NCBI GenBank assembly: GCA_018524725.1
Contig: JAEUWP010000511.1
Location: 61,269-125,268 of the forward strand
DNA from: Podaxis mareebaensis
Taxonomy: Eukaryota; Basidiomycota; Agaricomycetes; Agaricales; Agaricaceae
Direction of reading: 5' to 3'
Length of the DNA: 64,000 nucleotides
Shown: one piece after another, positions 15,699 through 27,414 of the stretch
Layout of the letters: the number at the start of each line of letters is the position of its first letter
Numbering within the stretch: the first letter of the stretch is position 1
Translations under genes and position numbers: made by a program
Notes under the pieces: generated by a model
Seen by the model: only the letters and a program-made list of their open reading frames with translations
The model's database searches: none
Told to the model about the DNA's origin: nothing

Positions 15699-18662
15699 AT
15701 GCCCCTTGAGCCTCACAAAATCCTCCCCGTCGTCAAAGACCTCGCGGCCATCCGCACCAGCGACAACATCGCAACCCTCGCCGCCCTCGCTGCCACCAAC
15801 AGCGAGCTCAGGGAGCTCTGTCTGCCCTACCTCTTTTCGCACGTACGATGGCCCCATCCCAATAAACACGACGAAGAGTCTGGTCTTCACTTCTTTCCAG
15901 AGAGTCTCTGGCCCCTGTTCAAGCGAGTTCTGGCGTTCTGATAGCCTGTAATCGTGTTCTGACGTTTTGTGTAGGCGATTTGACCTAATCTGGCCTGACG
16001 ATTGGCCCGATGCCTCACCCCCGCGATGGGGAGACCGCTACTACGTAGGCGGCGACTATCACCCAAGACACACTGACAAGCTAGCCACTGCACTCCCAAG
16101 AATGCCGTCCCTCATCAGTTTCTCGATCTGCTGTCCGTTCTTCCCGCCCAACTCACTCTTCAATGCCCTTCTCACCTGCACCTCTGTCCGCGAACTCCGC
16201 ATGACCGATACCCCCCTCTACATCTCCATGATTCCCAAGAGTCCGCCTGAATTCGTCATTGAGCGGTTATACCTCATCCCCGTTGCAGAAGCTCCCCGCG
16301 TTGGCCAGAGCCCGTATGAGGCTCGTTATTCCAGTCCTGCCCTATACCATTCTCGCGAGTATCGTAAAAAGTACAAGAACGATATCCTCGCCCGGTATGC
16401 TGCCTCTGCGTTCCTGTTTGACGTCGGCAAGCCCACGTCTCTCACGCATGTCCAGGTGTCTGGCGATCTGTGTACTCTTGATGAGTTCGCACAGCATGAT
16501 TGGCCGAGGCTTGTATCGTTGGTTATGACCGGCCATCCCCCAAGGCAGACTGGCACAGAACTCGTGGATGTTATCAACAAGATGCCCGAGCTCAAAGAGC
16601 TCAGGCTTTTGTTTGCCAAGTCTGTGGCGAGGGGCGATGTGATGTTCAAGGTCCTTCCGGCTGCACCTGAATACGTCTCTGCGAAGGGCAATCACGGCTC
16701 GTTGCTCGAACAGATTGAATCTCTCGCAGTCTCGGATGCTTGCAACCTCGACAGGGTAGGCTACTTTATGAAAGGCGTCGAGCGCTTAGCGATACTTGCT
16801 ATCAGCGATATTGCTGATCCTACCGCGGCGTTTACGAAGAGAACTCTACAGAGGATTCTGCGAGAGGTATCTGCCGCTGGTACGCCTGCTCCGAAGACCA
16901 TCCCACCAAAGCCCCAGCCCAAGCATGGCAAGAACACACAACCGGATCCTGACCCCGAACCAGTATCTACGAGACCAGAGGTTATTAACAAGAACCAGAA
17001 GCTGAAGCACCTGCGAGTTATGCTCGGAGAAAGGATCGAACCTGAATTTTGCAAGTTTTTGGCGGACCGGTTCCCCAAGTTGGAGGTTTTGGAGGTGGAA
17101 AAGTGTGATTATCATGATGGACGCGATGTCGCACCTTGGGTGAGTGTTTTGATGCCATTTCGGATTTTTCCTCCCCCCTCCTTCGTCCCCCTGTCGCCTG
17201 AATTGCATCATGGCTTAAGAGCGTGTTCTGGTCGATGGCTTTTATGCCATGATTTTTATTTACTTTATTTTGGGATATGATGTCACGACCTGCGACGCGT
17301 GGCATGTCCCCTTTCGGCCGGTGCATCACCTTGAATCTTTGCCTTTTCATCCTGCCGTTACGCTTGCCACTAACCCTGCCTGCGGTAGTCTGCATATGTC
17401 GAGAACCTCAAGCCTATCCGGCGTACACTCCGGAGCCTCCGTCTCGGAATGCAATTCGAGGAACAACCACCATTTCACGAATGCACTCCTGATCCTAAGC
17501 ACGTTTGTGTTATCAACGACGACGTCGATAATCCACCGAAGACTACACCTGCCTGGCATCTCGAGCGCGAAAAATGTGCACACTACTTCGCCTCCAAACT
17601 AGGCCAACTCACACGCGTCGGATTCGAGTATCGTAAGCGGCCAGGTCCTCACCGATGTGACGATAGGTGGCTAGAATGGGATATTGAAAGACGGAGATTC
17701 ACGCCTGAGATGACGAAACAGTGGGAGGCGCGGCGAGAGGCCAAGTTGAAACGATTGGCAGAGGAGAGGAAACAGAGGGCGGAAGAGGTGAAGAAGAGGA
17801 TTGAGCAGGAAGAGAAGGAGTTAATGGAGAGGTTCCAGAAGGAGCAGGAGGAGAGGAGGGCGAGGGAGGAGAAGGAAAGAAAGGAGAGGGAGGAGAGGGA
17901 GAGGAAGGAACGGGAGGAACAGGAAAGGGTCCAGAGAGAGGAGCAGGAGCGGAAGGAGAGGGAGGAGAAGAAACGGAAAGAACGTGAGGAAAGGCAGAGA
18001 AGGGAGAGAAGGGAGAGGGAAGATGCGGAAGAGGACGAAGAGGAGGAGGATGAAGAGGAAGATGAGGATGAGGACGAGGATGACGGCGATGAAAAGGTGA
18101 AATATCGTTTGCATTTTGCTGGACATGCGACTCATATTTCTCGTGCTCTTAGCGGCCTGAGGCGGGCCCAAGTAAAATGACTATCATTCATAGAAGAACA
18201 TCTACTGCCGTTACCACGCCCTCGACGCCCGGTGCCGCTACAACTTCCACCACTCCTTCAGCGTCAGCAGCTTCCCTCACCACTCCCCTCACACACCCGT
18301 CCAGTAGCGCATCTCAGAGTTCTTACACATCCGCCACTGGAACTACAACCACAAGCTATGGAACTTACACACCGTACGCCACTTACATTTCATCTTCATC
18401 TCCTAGGACAACGCCAACATACCCACCACCACACAGGAACCCACACCCCCATTACGACTACTTTTTCATGAACTACCGACCAACACACACTTATTACGAG
18501 GAAGAGGTTGAAGGGAGTGACTGGGACTCAGACGACGAGGACCCAGAGGGCATACTCGGGATTTACGAGTTGCGCCCAACTTGGTATCCGTTCCCTGAGG
18601 TGTGGAACCCGAGGACGCTCTACGAGGAAGCTGAAGTTGCGGATACTGGTGCAAGTGCATGA
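15699..18662 (+). CDS. F-box-like protein with central leucine-rich region, Glu/Lys/Arg coiled coil and Ser/Thr/Pro tail
   Basis: Four inferred exons: 15699-15934, 15975-17139, 17389-18096 and 18153-18662, giving 872 aa in frame. Residues about 8-50 (ILPVVKDLAAI then LCLPYLFSHVRWP) resemble the degenerate F-box start of many Agaricomycete proteins, but the match is weak. Exon 2 has irregular Leu-rich repeats. Residues about 575-703 form a long Glu/Lys/Arg coiled coil ending in an acidic Glu/Asp run. The last exon is Ser/Thr/Tyr/Pro rich, then acidic. The start codon lies only 85 nt after the UBC13 stop. The third intron uses GTGAAA...TTAG and could be misplaced, but it joins two frames cleanly. 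If the F-box is real, the protein would recruit substrates to an SCF ligase; that is inference. Confidence 0.68.
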
Positions 18663-20119
18663 GCAGTTGGCGCGATCCTCGGGATTTTTCACGCTTTGGG
18701 TCGCGCTCTCCCTTGGTTGTTACGATAGGACTTGTGGAATGGAGCGTTCATGCTTCGCCCTCCTGTTTTCACATCACTTCACTGTGCTTCCTATACCATT
18801 GTTTTGCGTCGACCTGCATTATCGTTTGTGATTCACTCTTGTGTTCTGTGTTTCGACCTTTCCTATCACTCCTAGGCTTGTCGCTATTACCATTTACCAT
18901 TGCTTCTTTCACGTCTTTTGCCTTCTAGCCTGCCCATACTCTAGCGCCCTTCTTTGTGATATCACCTCATTTCATGTACTTGCACTTCTTGTGGCCCTTG
19001 TCTTTTCTTGTCATTTACTCATCTTTGTCAGAGTTTCTTCAAGGCGCTGGAGGGTGCAGTGGTCGGTTGTGTACTGAATCATACTACTCGGTTGGTGTGT
19101 GGGATGGATGGATGAATTGTTTATGTGCTGTTATACTTGCCGCTCTAATTGATGGTTGTGGAACATGGGCTGGGGCCCTGGTTCATATGATCTCTCCTCT
19201 TTTTGTGTTGCTATATCTCTGTCTTTCGGTTTTGTATTATGGTGGAATGTCGTATACAAAATGCAAGGCCCGAAGTGTGAACTTCGATTTTTCTTTTAAC
19301 GCCTGGGCTTTGGTTCACGTGGCGAATTTTTGTTCTCTATTATTAGGATTACCAGGTGGAAACCTTCCTTTTCTCTCGGGGTTCTGTGGTAGTTCTGGAT
19401 GCGGTAGTTTGGACGTGTTCAGCGTTTCGTTCTTTCCTTTGGAAACCCAGAACTTGACATTTGGAGGACAATTTATCGCGTATGAAGGAATTGGACTTTT
19501 CTCGATGGATTGACTGGGTAGTAGGGATCACTGGACGGACTTCGGGACTTTGATTTGATGGACTTGGTTATGAACTTCCATGAGCTTGTGAGCGCTTTCT
19601 TTCGGCCTCGGATTCGTATGTGTATCTTGCAATATGTTGACAATTGGATGGACCTGTGGGCTCCGGTATGTGGCAGCGTACTGACCTGATACCGTAACCG
19701 ACCAAAGCGTGGTAATAGTGTAATGGAAGATAGATGGTTATCTTCCCGGAGATTATGGCGGATTACGGCGACATATCATGAAAGAAGCCACCAGACATTC
19801 TTCTAGCTTATTTCTTGTGGTTCAGTGTTACGCAAAATGATCAACAGCTAATTCCACCGTGATACAGGGACTGATCGAATACAAGAGTCCAATGGTAGCG
19901 ACCGAACCTTGGGAACAAGGGAGCAGATCTTGCCTCAGGAAAGCCACTTAATCCCATGCCAAGGATACAACTAACAGAAACTGGACCGAGTAACCAAACC
20001 AGATGTACTTTCGAGAGAATCACCTCACAGTTCACACTTGGATGAGAAAAAAATATTATCAGCTACGATAGTGGTATCATACGGAAGGGGGTACTAAGAC
20101 ATTCAACGGTTTTAGCTAC
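18663..20119. other. Long intergenic region between convergent genes
   Basis: About 1.4 kb, T/C-rich on the + strand in the first half. It contains an open frame at 18956-19513 that is hydrophobic but has no family features and looks like composition. Most likely 3' UTRs and spacer; no repeat or RNA gene recognised. Confidence 0.5.
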
Positions 20120-21109
20120 TTAAGCAGCAACAATACCGAAGACCTGGATGAGAGCCTCCAACTTGAATTCAAGGATGATAGCAGCAACGCATTGAACGAG
20201 GGGCTTGAGCTCAACAATGAGACCAACAGCAATCTGAGCACCGAGGGTGACAATGGCAGCAAGGGCGACAGTGATCTCGACAACGAGGTTAACGAGGATC
20301 TCAGTCTTAACAGCAGCACAGGCCTTGACAACGAGACCAACAGCAACAACAACAGCCTGCAAGGATGTTATGTGAGGAAGGGAATGAGATAAGAAACTCA
20401 AGGACATACGACAGAGAGGGTGGCATAGAGATCAGCGATGGCCTTAACAGTGAGAACCTTGCCATTGAGAGCGAGGGCACCATCAATGTGAGCAGCGAGG
20501 AGAGCCTCAATCTCAACCTTAGCCTGGAGGAGGAGAGTCTTGATCTCCGCGAGGATGGGGATCGAAACGTCAAGAGCAGCCTGGGCATCAACAGCAGCCG
20601 AAATGGCCGCGCCTGGAATGACATTAGCACCGTAATAAGCTTAGCAATTGGGCGACTTACTCAATTTGTGGCAGAGAGGTTGAATGTGGTCGTTAAGCTC
20701 GATGATGATGGCCGGGAGACCACGGACTTCAGTGCGGCTCTGGACAGCCTTCGCGTTGGCAATCTCCACATTAGCACCAGGGAGAACTTGGACAGCGCCG
20801 TTGGTGTTCTTCACGATGCCAGCGACTGAGACAACGTCACCAGGAACACCTGGGATGTTGGGGAGCTGACGGCTTTGGTGCGCGACGGCATTAGCAACAG
20901 GGATGTTGTTGCCGTTGGCAACACCGACAACGGCAGCAACGTTTTTAACGACAACGTCAGTGTCGACGAGCTCCTATGGAGGAATTAGACTCGGAACGCA
21001 TTGACCAAAAGCAAAAATTACTAACGCGAGCGGGAATGGTGGGGAGAGCAGAGGCGACAGCCGCGAAGGCAATGGAGGCGAAGGTGGCAATGGAGGCAAA
21101 GGAGCGCAT
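20120..21109 (-). CDS. Secreted Ala/Val/Leu-rich helical repeat-like protein, function unknown
   Basis: Four exons read leftwards: 21026-21109, 20661-20973, 20410-20612 and 20120-20356, summing to 278 aa plus stop. Residues 1-21 are a classic signal peptide (hydrophobic core ending ASALP), exactly encoded by exon 1 with a PTIPAR junction. The middle is Val/Asn/Ala-rich. The C-terminal 140 residues are a run of amphipathic segments with acidic/Lys spacing (ILAEIKTLLLQAKVEIEALL and similar) that look like repeated helices. Only three Cys are seen. No catalytic motif is visible. Proteins of this look occur among secreted proteins of mushrooms, but I cannot name a family. The gene converges on the F-box-like gene and diverges from the BEM46 gene. 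Secretion is confident; role is unknown. Confidence 0.82.
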
Positions 21110-22423
21110 TGTCAAAAGAGTGTGGGGGAGAGTAGAACTCGAGGTTTGGAGTGAGAACAGTAGAGAATAGTACGGAAGACCGATGGGGCCAGAGCTTCGA
21201 TGAGCGTCAGATTTTATACATCTCCAAACCTCCGATCCTGCAACGGTTGTTGATTGTCCAGCGTCCGCTTCGTTCCGAACACGCCATGAAAGAAATTTTT
21301 CTGCACCTTGAAGGGAGTTTACAAATGAAGTTGCATTCATGCCAGGATCTGATGAATAGAAACTTACGTGCTAAAATTAAGTCTGAGTTGACAGTTGATG
21401 GTATTGATTCGACCCTGTGTCGCGCTTTCGGGACACACACCAATGCCTCACCCTTCCTATCTGTAACGTCGGGTATTATAAGAAAAGGAAAGGATAGGCC
21501 ACACGTGTCGCGGTGAAATCACGTCGAATTATTTTTTCGAAGAATTTTGCAACACTTTCTGAGAAGAAAACGCGAGGAGGAAAGCCACTGGAACGCGGAC
21601 CACGTGGAAACGGAGCTGCCGCAATAGGAACTAACGCAATAGGTGTTGTCACTAGTCCCGTAATGGTTTATCCCCTGCATTCTTGTATGTAATCCGTCAA
21701 CTTCCTCTCTCGTCCGGAAATGCCGACGGAGGGACCCAAGTAGATGAGCTGCTCACAGGTCCTTGGCACTTTTTGGTGTCAAAATGCTTCAAATTTTGAT
21801 AAGTAGCTTCTCGTGCAGGGAGAAAGAATTGTGTAAAAGGAATCCGTTTCAATAGCTGAGGATTGGACAGGGAGAGTCGGGCCCGTGCCATAATGCCGGT
21901 GAATTGGCTCGTAGAATTTTGGAGCTATTCAAACGCAACTTGGACTAATCTGGCATAGTCGCCGTTAGGGCGTCAAATGATTTGGTAAATTCGACAATAA
22001 CAAGACTTGACTATCATGGCGCGATGTATATCAAGTCCTTCATCAGCCTGCATTGTAGCCTCAGCGGGAAATTGCATTGTGGACGGATATGAACTGGGCA
22101 TGAACGTTGTTCACGAGTCACGGCCAATGATTAACAATGTGAGTATTAGAGAAAGATGAACATGCCATACACCGCTCTGCAGTATCTTCATTGAAGCTGC
22201 CAGAAATACGTACTTCTGACGATCATCTTGCTGAGAAGAGTGTTCTGAACGTAAAGCCGATATGATTCATGAAGACATCATCGCCGGGCGTGAATGCCAC
22301 ACTGGCAGTGGGCGCCTGATTGATGATGGAAGAACGAAAGCCGTTGGCAAGCAATCACAAACACGAGCCTACCTTCCACCACTTTCTGTGACGTCGTTGC
22401 AGCTCGGTAATTCGCAAGTCCAG
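21110..22423. other. Divergent intergenic region between the secreted protein and the BEM46-type gene
   Basis: About 1.3 kb holding the two divergent promoters. I see no coding sequence with family support and no repeat. Small open frames here are shadows or noise. Confidence 0.5.
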
Positions 22424-23918
22424 ATGTCACGATTCATCCCGTCCCTAGAGGCTTTCGCAAAGGTTTGTTTTCGATGAGCTCTGACGCTATGCTCAGCCAT
22501 AACCACTCTTCTCTGGTCAGGGAACACTGGCAACTGCGGCCGGCCTTTCGACATTAAGTATTATCTTGCCCAACTTGGCTCTTCGTTTAATATGTCTAAC
22601 CAACTAAAGGTGTCGGCCTCCTTTGGTATGGACAAGGGTACCTGATTTATCCCTCGGCGTTTCCCCCGGGATCACGGACTGGCACGTTATATGTCTGTTG
22701 TTCATCTTGCGCACGCTCACTCGGCTTTAGAGGTGGCTAAACCCAGCGACTATGGCATACCGTACGACGAACTCAACCTAATAACGCCAGACCACGTAAC
22801 ATTGAGGTGTTACATGCTACGCCAACGCAAGAATTTGATCTCTATGAATCCCAATACCTTTCAACTCCCCGCCGAAGCGGAATATGACCTCACCGAGGAT
22901 GAGGTGAATCATTCTTGTGTCCCGTTGTGCTCAGGGGTGGCTGACCGTTCGTGCGTTTGGCAGTTCGTTGCAAGCCGTCCAACTGTCATCATGTTTCACG
23001 GGAACGCGGGCAATCACGGGCATCGGATACCTCTCGCCAAAGTTTTCTACCTACGTCTGCGGTGCAACGTGTTAATGATGTGCTACAGAGGGTGGGTCAT
23101 CTCAATCCCTGTTATAATCTTATACCAAACGTACCTCCAGGTATGGTCTTTCCGAGGGTTCGCCAAATGAGCGGGGTGTGTACAACGCTCCTTTACCTCA
23201 AGTTGTACAAGAGTTGACTCTGTTTCAGGTTTACAGATCGACGCTCAGACGGGATTGGATTACCTCCTCAAAGACGACAGGTACAAACGAACACCAATTG
23301 TACGTCTTTTGGCTGCAAAGTTTAGCACGCATGTGGCGAACGTACCTTCCAGGTTCTCTATGGCCAATCGATCGGCGGTGCCGTTTCAATTGACCTAACC
23401 AGTAAGAATCCCGACAAGGTGAGCATGCTCCAGGGTATCAAGTGAATAATGGCCTCACTCTTTGATCAAGATTGCAGCACTGATCCTCGAAAATACCTTC
23501 ACTTCCCTTCCGAATCTCATACCACACACCCTCCCTCTCCTCAGACCTTTCTCCTTCCTCTGCCACCAAAAGTGGGATTCCGTCTCGAAAGTACCGAAGA
23601 TACCGCTTACGACGCCAATTTTGATGCTCAGCGGCCTCAAAGACGAGATTGTGCCTAAGGAACAGATGCGTGCTCTGTTGGAGGCGTTCGCAAAACGAGG
23701 CGAGAAAACCACATCAGGAGGAAAGGAGTACAAGAAGGGACTCGAGCATACCAGATACCGTGAGTTCCCCGAAGGCGGTCACAGTAAGTCCCATGCTTTA
23801 ACTAACTAGCCCGTTGGCATCACTTATGACCTCTTCAGATGATACTTGTGTGCAAGATGGCTACTGGACAGATGTCGCTGAATTCATTGAGAGTCTCTCC
23901 CCAACGTCAGTTTGCTAG
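22424..23918 (+). CDS. BEM46/ABHD13-type membrane-anchored alpha/beta hydrolase
   Basis: Ten exons: 22424-22462, 22521-22557, 22610-22681, 22731-22903, 22964-23091, 23141-23175, 23229-23299, 23353-23418, 23471-23783 and 23839-23918, giving 337 aa. The N terminus has a single hydrophobic anchor (residues about 14-33) followed by QGYLIYPSAFPPGSRT, typical of BEM46 proteins. The oxyanion motif FHGNAGNHGHR, the nucleophile elbow GQSIGG (Ser191), Asp265 (GLKDEIVP) and His311 (EGGH) make a complete triad. The third intron needs a GC donor (GCACGT) to give the best family alignment. A GT alternative (donor at 22693, acceptor before 22733) also keeps frame and adds three residues. BEM46 is linked to polarity and membrane biology in fungi; its substrate is unknown. 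Confidence 0.9.
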
Positions 23919-24609
23919 AGAATAAATCCTCAAATTTGAAGCACACTTTCGCCATTATTTTCTTTGTATTCATAGTTTTGTGATTTAAGAGTCCCTTTCT
24001 TGACATTATCGTATCTACGGTTTTGAAAACGAATTCGATCGTTTTTCCTATGACGCGAGTGTGACCGAAAGGGGGTACTTATCACGTGGGATCGTGTCAC
24101 AAACTAATGAAATGTAATTGTTGCTACACCTATGTACCCCTTGACCGCGTGCCCTCCCGTTGCTTGTCAGTTATCTGGTAAGTTCCATGAATATATGCGT
24201 GTTCCTCGAATCGCATAGATGGTTACATGGCTTATTGTGATCCTCCTGTGACGTATATCACATAGGAAAGTCGGCAACCGTATAGTCGACGCAACTTGGC
24301 AACATCTGACGCGACCTTTGAGAGCGTTCCAACGAACCGTCGTGACACATACCACGCTCGTGCAATGGAATACAATGATGGGGCAGATGATAGCAAGGAG
24401 TTATATACGTCAGATTCCGTTCAGTGGCAAGGCTCTCAAAGTGCATGCGAAGCACTCGACTCACTCTTATCAGAGGCCTCGTTCAGGTCTCAACCTGAGC
24501 TCTTTCGAAGTTCGTCGCTTTTCATTTGGACCGTTAAAAGTCTAACTCAACGAGCTACAAAGTACCGAGGGATTCTGCAAGAGCCAGCTCAACTTCCTCC
24601 GAATGCACT
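23919..24609. other. Intergenic region
   Basis: About 690 nt with no supported gene. An open frame at 24296-24613 overlaps the next start in another frame and shows no recognisable domain; it could hide an upstream exon of the following gene, but I see no signal that decides this. Confidence 0.4.
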
Positions 24610-26067
24610 ATGAAAGGGATTCTGTACTCCCATCGTCAATCTTCTCTGCTTGCGTCAACTTCGCCGTCGCCATCAGCGTGCTCATCTATGACTTCATCAG
24701 ACTCGAGCAGCGTAGTGACATCCGATACGACGTCTTCAACTACATCCATCTCGAACCGTATAAATGGTGCTTCGAGCTGGAAGGTCTCGGCAAATGATCG
24801 TCGGAGCAGACTATCACGCCCTTCTACCTCTGTAAACGTAGAAACGCTGCCTGTTCGCGACCCAGACCAGTTCCTAAGTATGCTGAAGGGTATCTCGGAA
24901 CGAATCGACGGCAATATTCGTAATGACACAGGCTCGTCAAGGGACACCCTCAAACGGAGACAGCCGTCTAAAAGGGTGGCAAGTACCTCCGATATTGGTA
25001 TCAAGAGAGTGAGACATGATACCCATTCAAAACCGAGCAACCGTTCAGCATCTGAAAGCACTGCGAAAGGCAAGGCGCGGGACTTCGGTACTCCGGCTTG
25101 CATCTCGATTGATATGTCCACCCCACCAGTCCGGACAGCCGGGGTAGCCAGGAACTTCATTATTGACCAGGACGATGCTAACTCTGCGATGGACGTGGAC
25201 TCTCCCAGGCCGTCTTGTGAAGTTATGCCCCCACCACCAGTTCCTCCAAAAACAAGAACAGCAGCGGCGCCACCACTATCAGATATACCCAATTGCCCCC
25301 CATCCCACCCTCCCATTTGTACAGCCTCAGCCGCGGAGCAGAACGTCGTCATATCATCTTCCTCTCCACCATCTCATATGCCACGAGTCAAACCACCTAC
25401 TCGCGCAAAAGATGCTCCTACAAAGTCGAAATCGACACCCGCCCAAACCCCCAAGCTTCACCCGCTTCTTGACCCAGAACGTAAACAACGAAGAATTAGG
25501 CTTGAACGCACCGTCTCTGCTTCATTAGCATCGCTATCCTCCGAACCTTCCCTGAGCTCCAACCCTCCTTCCCAAAACACGTCTCGACCTACCCCGCAGG
25601 TTCGCCAACCACAACAACCACAACCTCATTGCAACCGTCAGTCTTCTGCACTACCTCTCTCCCAAGGTCACTTTGCTGGTAATGACTCGCGCCCTCCACC
25701 ATTGGGCATGCGGCGGACGCACACATTCCCACTGTCCTCACAGAATTCGTCGACGACTGGTGGTCAGTCAAAGACTGGGCTTCCAATGAAACAGAAGTCG
25801 TTCAAGCCGCCACTGCTATCAAGCTCGCAACCACCATCAACACCCTCCACTAACTCTTTGTCGTCGGGAAGTAGCATTTCATCAAACCGATCTTCCTCCT
25901 CGAAGGCGACACCTCCCACTTCCACCGATTCTCCTTGTCCAAAACCCGGTGGCGGGGACGAGGATGATTTGCCGCCAAACTCGGACGCGGAACTCTCATT
26001 TGGCGACGTCGTTCCTCTTGATGTGGATATGGATGTGTTGGAAGAGGCGATGCGAAAGTATGATTGA
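24610..26067 (+). CDS. Uncharacterised Ser/Pro-rich, probably disordered protein
   Basis: A single uninterrupted frame of 485 aa, long for this intron-rich locus, which supports it being coding. The N terminus is Ser/Thr-rich. Around residues 88-105 is a short ordered-looking segment (RDPDQFLSMLKGISERIDGN). Basic clusters (KRRQPSKR, GIKRVRH) could be nuclear localisation signals. Residues 190-450 are Pro/Ser low complexity with a charged LDPERKQRRIRLERT block. The C terminus is acidic and ends in a short amphipathic helix (MDVLEEAMRKYD). I do not recognise a family. It converges on the methyltransferase gene 211 nt downstream. The start is the first ATG of the frame and an extra 5' exon cannot be excluded. 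Confidence 0.65.
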   Translation: MKGILYSHRQSSLLASTSPSPSACSSMTSSDSSSVVTSDTTSSTTSISNRINGASSWKVSANDRRSRLSRPSTSVNVETLPVRDPDQFLSMLKGISERIDGNIRNDTGSSRDTLKRRQPSKRVASTSDIGIKRVRHDTHSKPSNRSASESTAKGKARDFGTPACISIDMSTPPVRTAGVARNFIIDQDDANSAMDVDSPRPSCEVMPPPPVPPKTRTAAAPPLSDIPNCPPSHPPICTASAAEQNVVISSSSPPSHMPRVKPPTRAKDAPTKSKSTPAQTPKLHPLLDPERKQRRIRLERTVSASLASLSSEPSLSSNPPSQNTSRPTPQVRQPQQPQPHCNRQSSALPLSQGHFAGNDSRPPPLGMRRTHTFPLSSQNSSTTGGQSKTGLPMKQKSFKPPLLSSSQPPSTPSTNSLSSGSSISSNRSSSSKATPPTSTDSPCPKPGGGDEDDLPPNSDAELSFGDVVPLDVDMDVLEEAMRKYD

Positions 26068-26278
26068 ACATAAATTACAATAATCGTATGCACCATTAAT
26101 CTACTGGCATCAGTCTTATCATGCTTTCCGCAACTCTTCGTACGTATAACTCGTCTGTAAGAAGTTCGGTATCAGAATACAGTCCATTGTAATGAGTGAA
26201 ATCTGGGCTTCCACCAGCCTACAAGCCGTCACTGACCCCTTACATACATCACACCCATCCGATGGAATACAAAATACA

Positions 26279-27094
26279 TCAGTACACCCAAGGGACGAAC
26301 TTGTACGGGACCTTCTTCGCATACTCTTCCCATTCGTGATTAAAGTTCGAACGCAACAGGTCATCCTCGGCTTTGAACCGGATGCTCATCCCACGAAAGG
26401 CGAAGATACATTTAAGGAGCCAGAGACACAATACGAGCATGCCCAGAGGATTCCGGATGCCACGCTCCGCTGTCCAGGTGCCCGGAGCGAGCAGAACACA
26501 AGTGGCCCCGATGAGTGTGAGATGGACACCAGTGTAACTTGGGTGCCGGACATAGGCATATGGGCCGTGCTTGATCAATTCATGTTTGGGACGGATGGTG
26601 ATCTCGAATGTGAAGAGGGACCCTAGCGTTTTGTAGCACCTAGAAGCGGACCATGATTAAGTTCTGGGAGCATCTTGGCGGAGGGGGGTATGATGACACG
26701 TACCACAGTCTGAGGATAGCGGAAAAGAACGTGAGAGTCGTGCCAAGGATGAGGAGCGAGTGTATGGAGCCCAGAGCATGTCTTGTGTTTGTTGTTGATA
26801 TAGGACAAGGGTTTTTCCCGAACTCGCAAGAGATGAGGGTTCCTATGATGTTCGAGCAGGTGAAAAGCCAGACGGAACTCTGGAGGCATGTGTCAGATGG
26901 TGACTGACGGCATGATGAAGTCGGAAGCGTACTTTGCTAAGGAATGTCACATGTTGTACGACATGTTCGAAGAGTGCGTCTGTCTCCGGGGTCCCCGTGC
27001 AACGTTCGTGGGGCTTGACAGGAGGGTTTGGCGGTGACAGGGAAACGTGTACAGAGAGTGCGTTTATGAGGTGCGCAACCGTTTGCAAAATCAT
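26279..27094 (-). CDS. Isoprenylcysteine carboxyl methyltransferase (ICMT/Ste14 family)
   Basis: Three exons read leftwards: 26933-27094, 26704-26879 and 26279-26639, summing to 232 aa plus stop, a normal ICMT length. Exon 1 gives a hydrophobic start and the SLSPPNPPVK segment typical of basidiomycete family members. Exon 2 supplies two membrane spans and LRLW, joined through a split Trp codon to CYKTLGSLFTFE. Exon 3 has the cofactor signature HGPYAYVRHPSYTG, further membrane spans, and the terminal RFKAEDDLL...EWEEYAKKVPYKFVP motif of ER methyltransferases. The reaction is S-adenosylmethionine-dependent methyl esterification of prenylated C-terminal Cys (Ras, mating factor) on the ER membrane. 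Agaricomycetes carry several paralogs, so equivalence to Ste14 itself is uncertain. Confidence 0.92.
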
Positions 27095-27414
27095 GCTCGA
27101 AATTGGGGTCTGCAGGACGACGGAGGGTACTACGTCGACTCGTAAGCGACGTTCGTAACGATGGAATGTTACGTACAGGTGGCTGCTTGAAAACCAACGG
27201 CTGGAGGCTGGAAGACGATACGAGGGAGTTTAAACGGACAGAGCTGAAAAGCAGTAAATGCCTAGCTCATATATACTTTCGGAAAAGCCTTACGAGCGAG
27301 GCTGTGAGAGAAGACCAGTGAGCAGAGAAGCGTAAGAAGGACGTGGAAGTACAGAAGGAATGGTAAGATGCACAAAAGTCTGGGAGTCCCCGAGTTGATA
27401 TCCTGTTGAAGCTC

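Noticed and set aside
18956..19513. 185-codon hydrophobic open frame
   Set aside because: T/C-rich composition produces Leu/Phe/Ser codons; no family motif, and it sits in a likely 3' flank.
20192..20829. Two Asn/Ser/Glu-rich open frames on the + strand
   Set aside because: They lie antisense to the exons of the secreted helical protein, whose minus-strand model has a signal peptide and consistent splice sites; the bias is a complement of Ala/Leu/Val codons.
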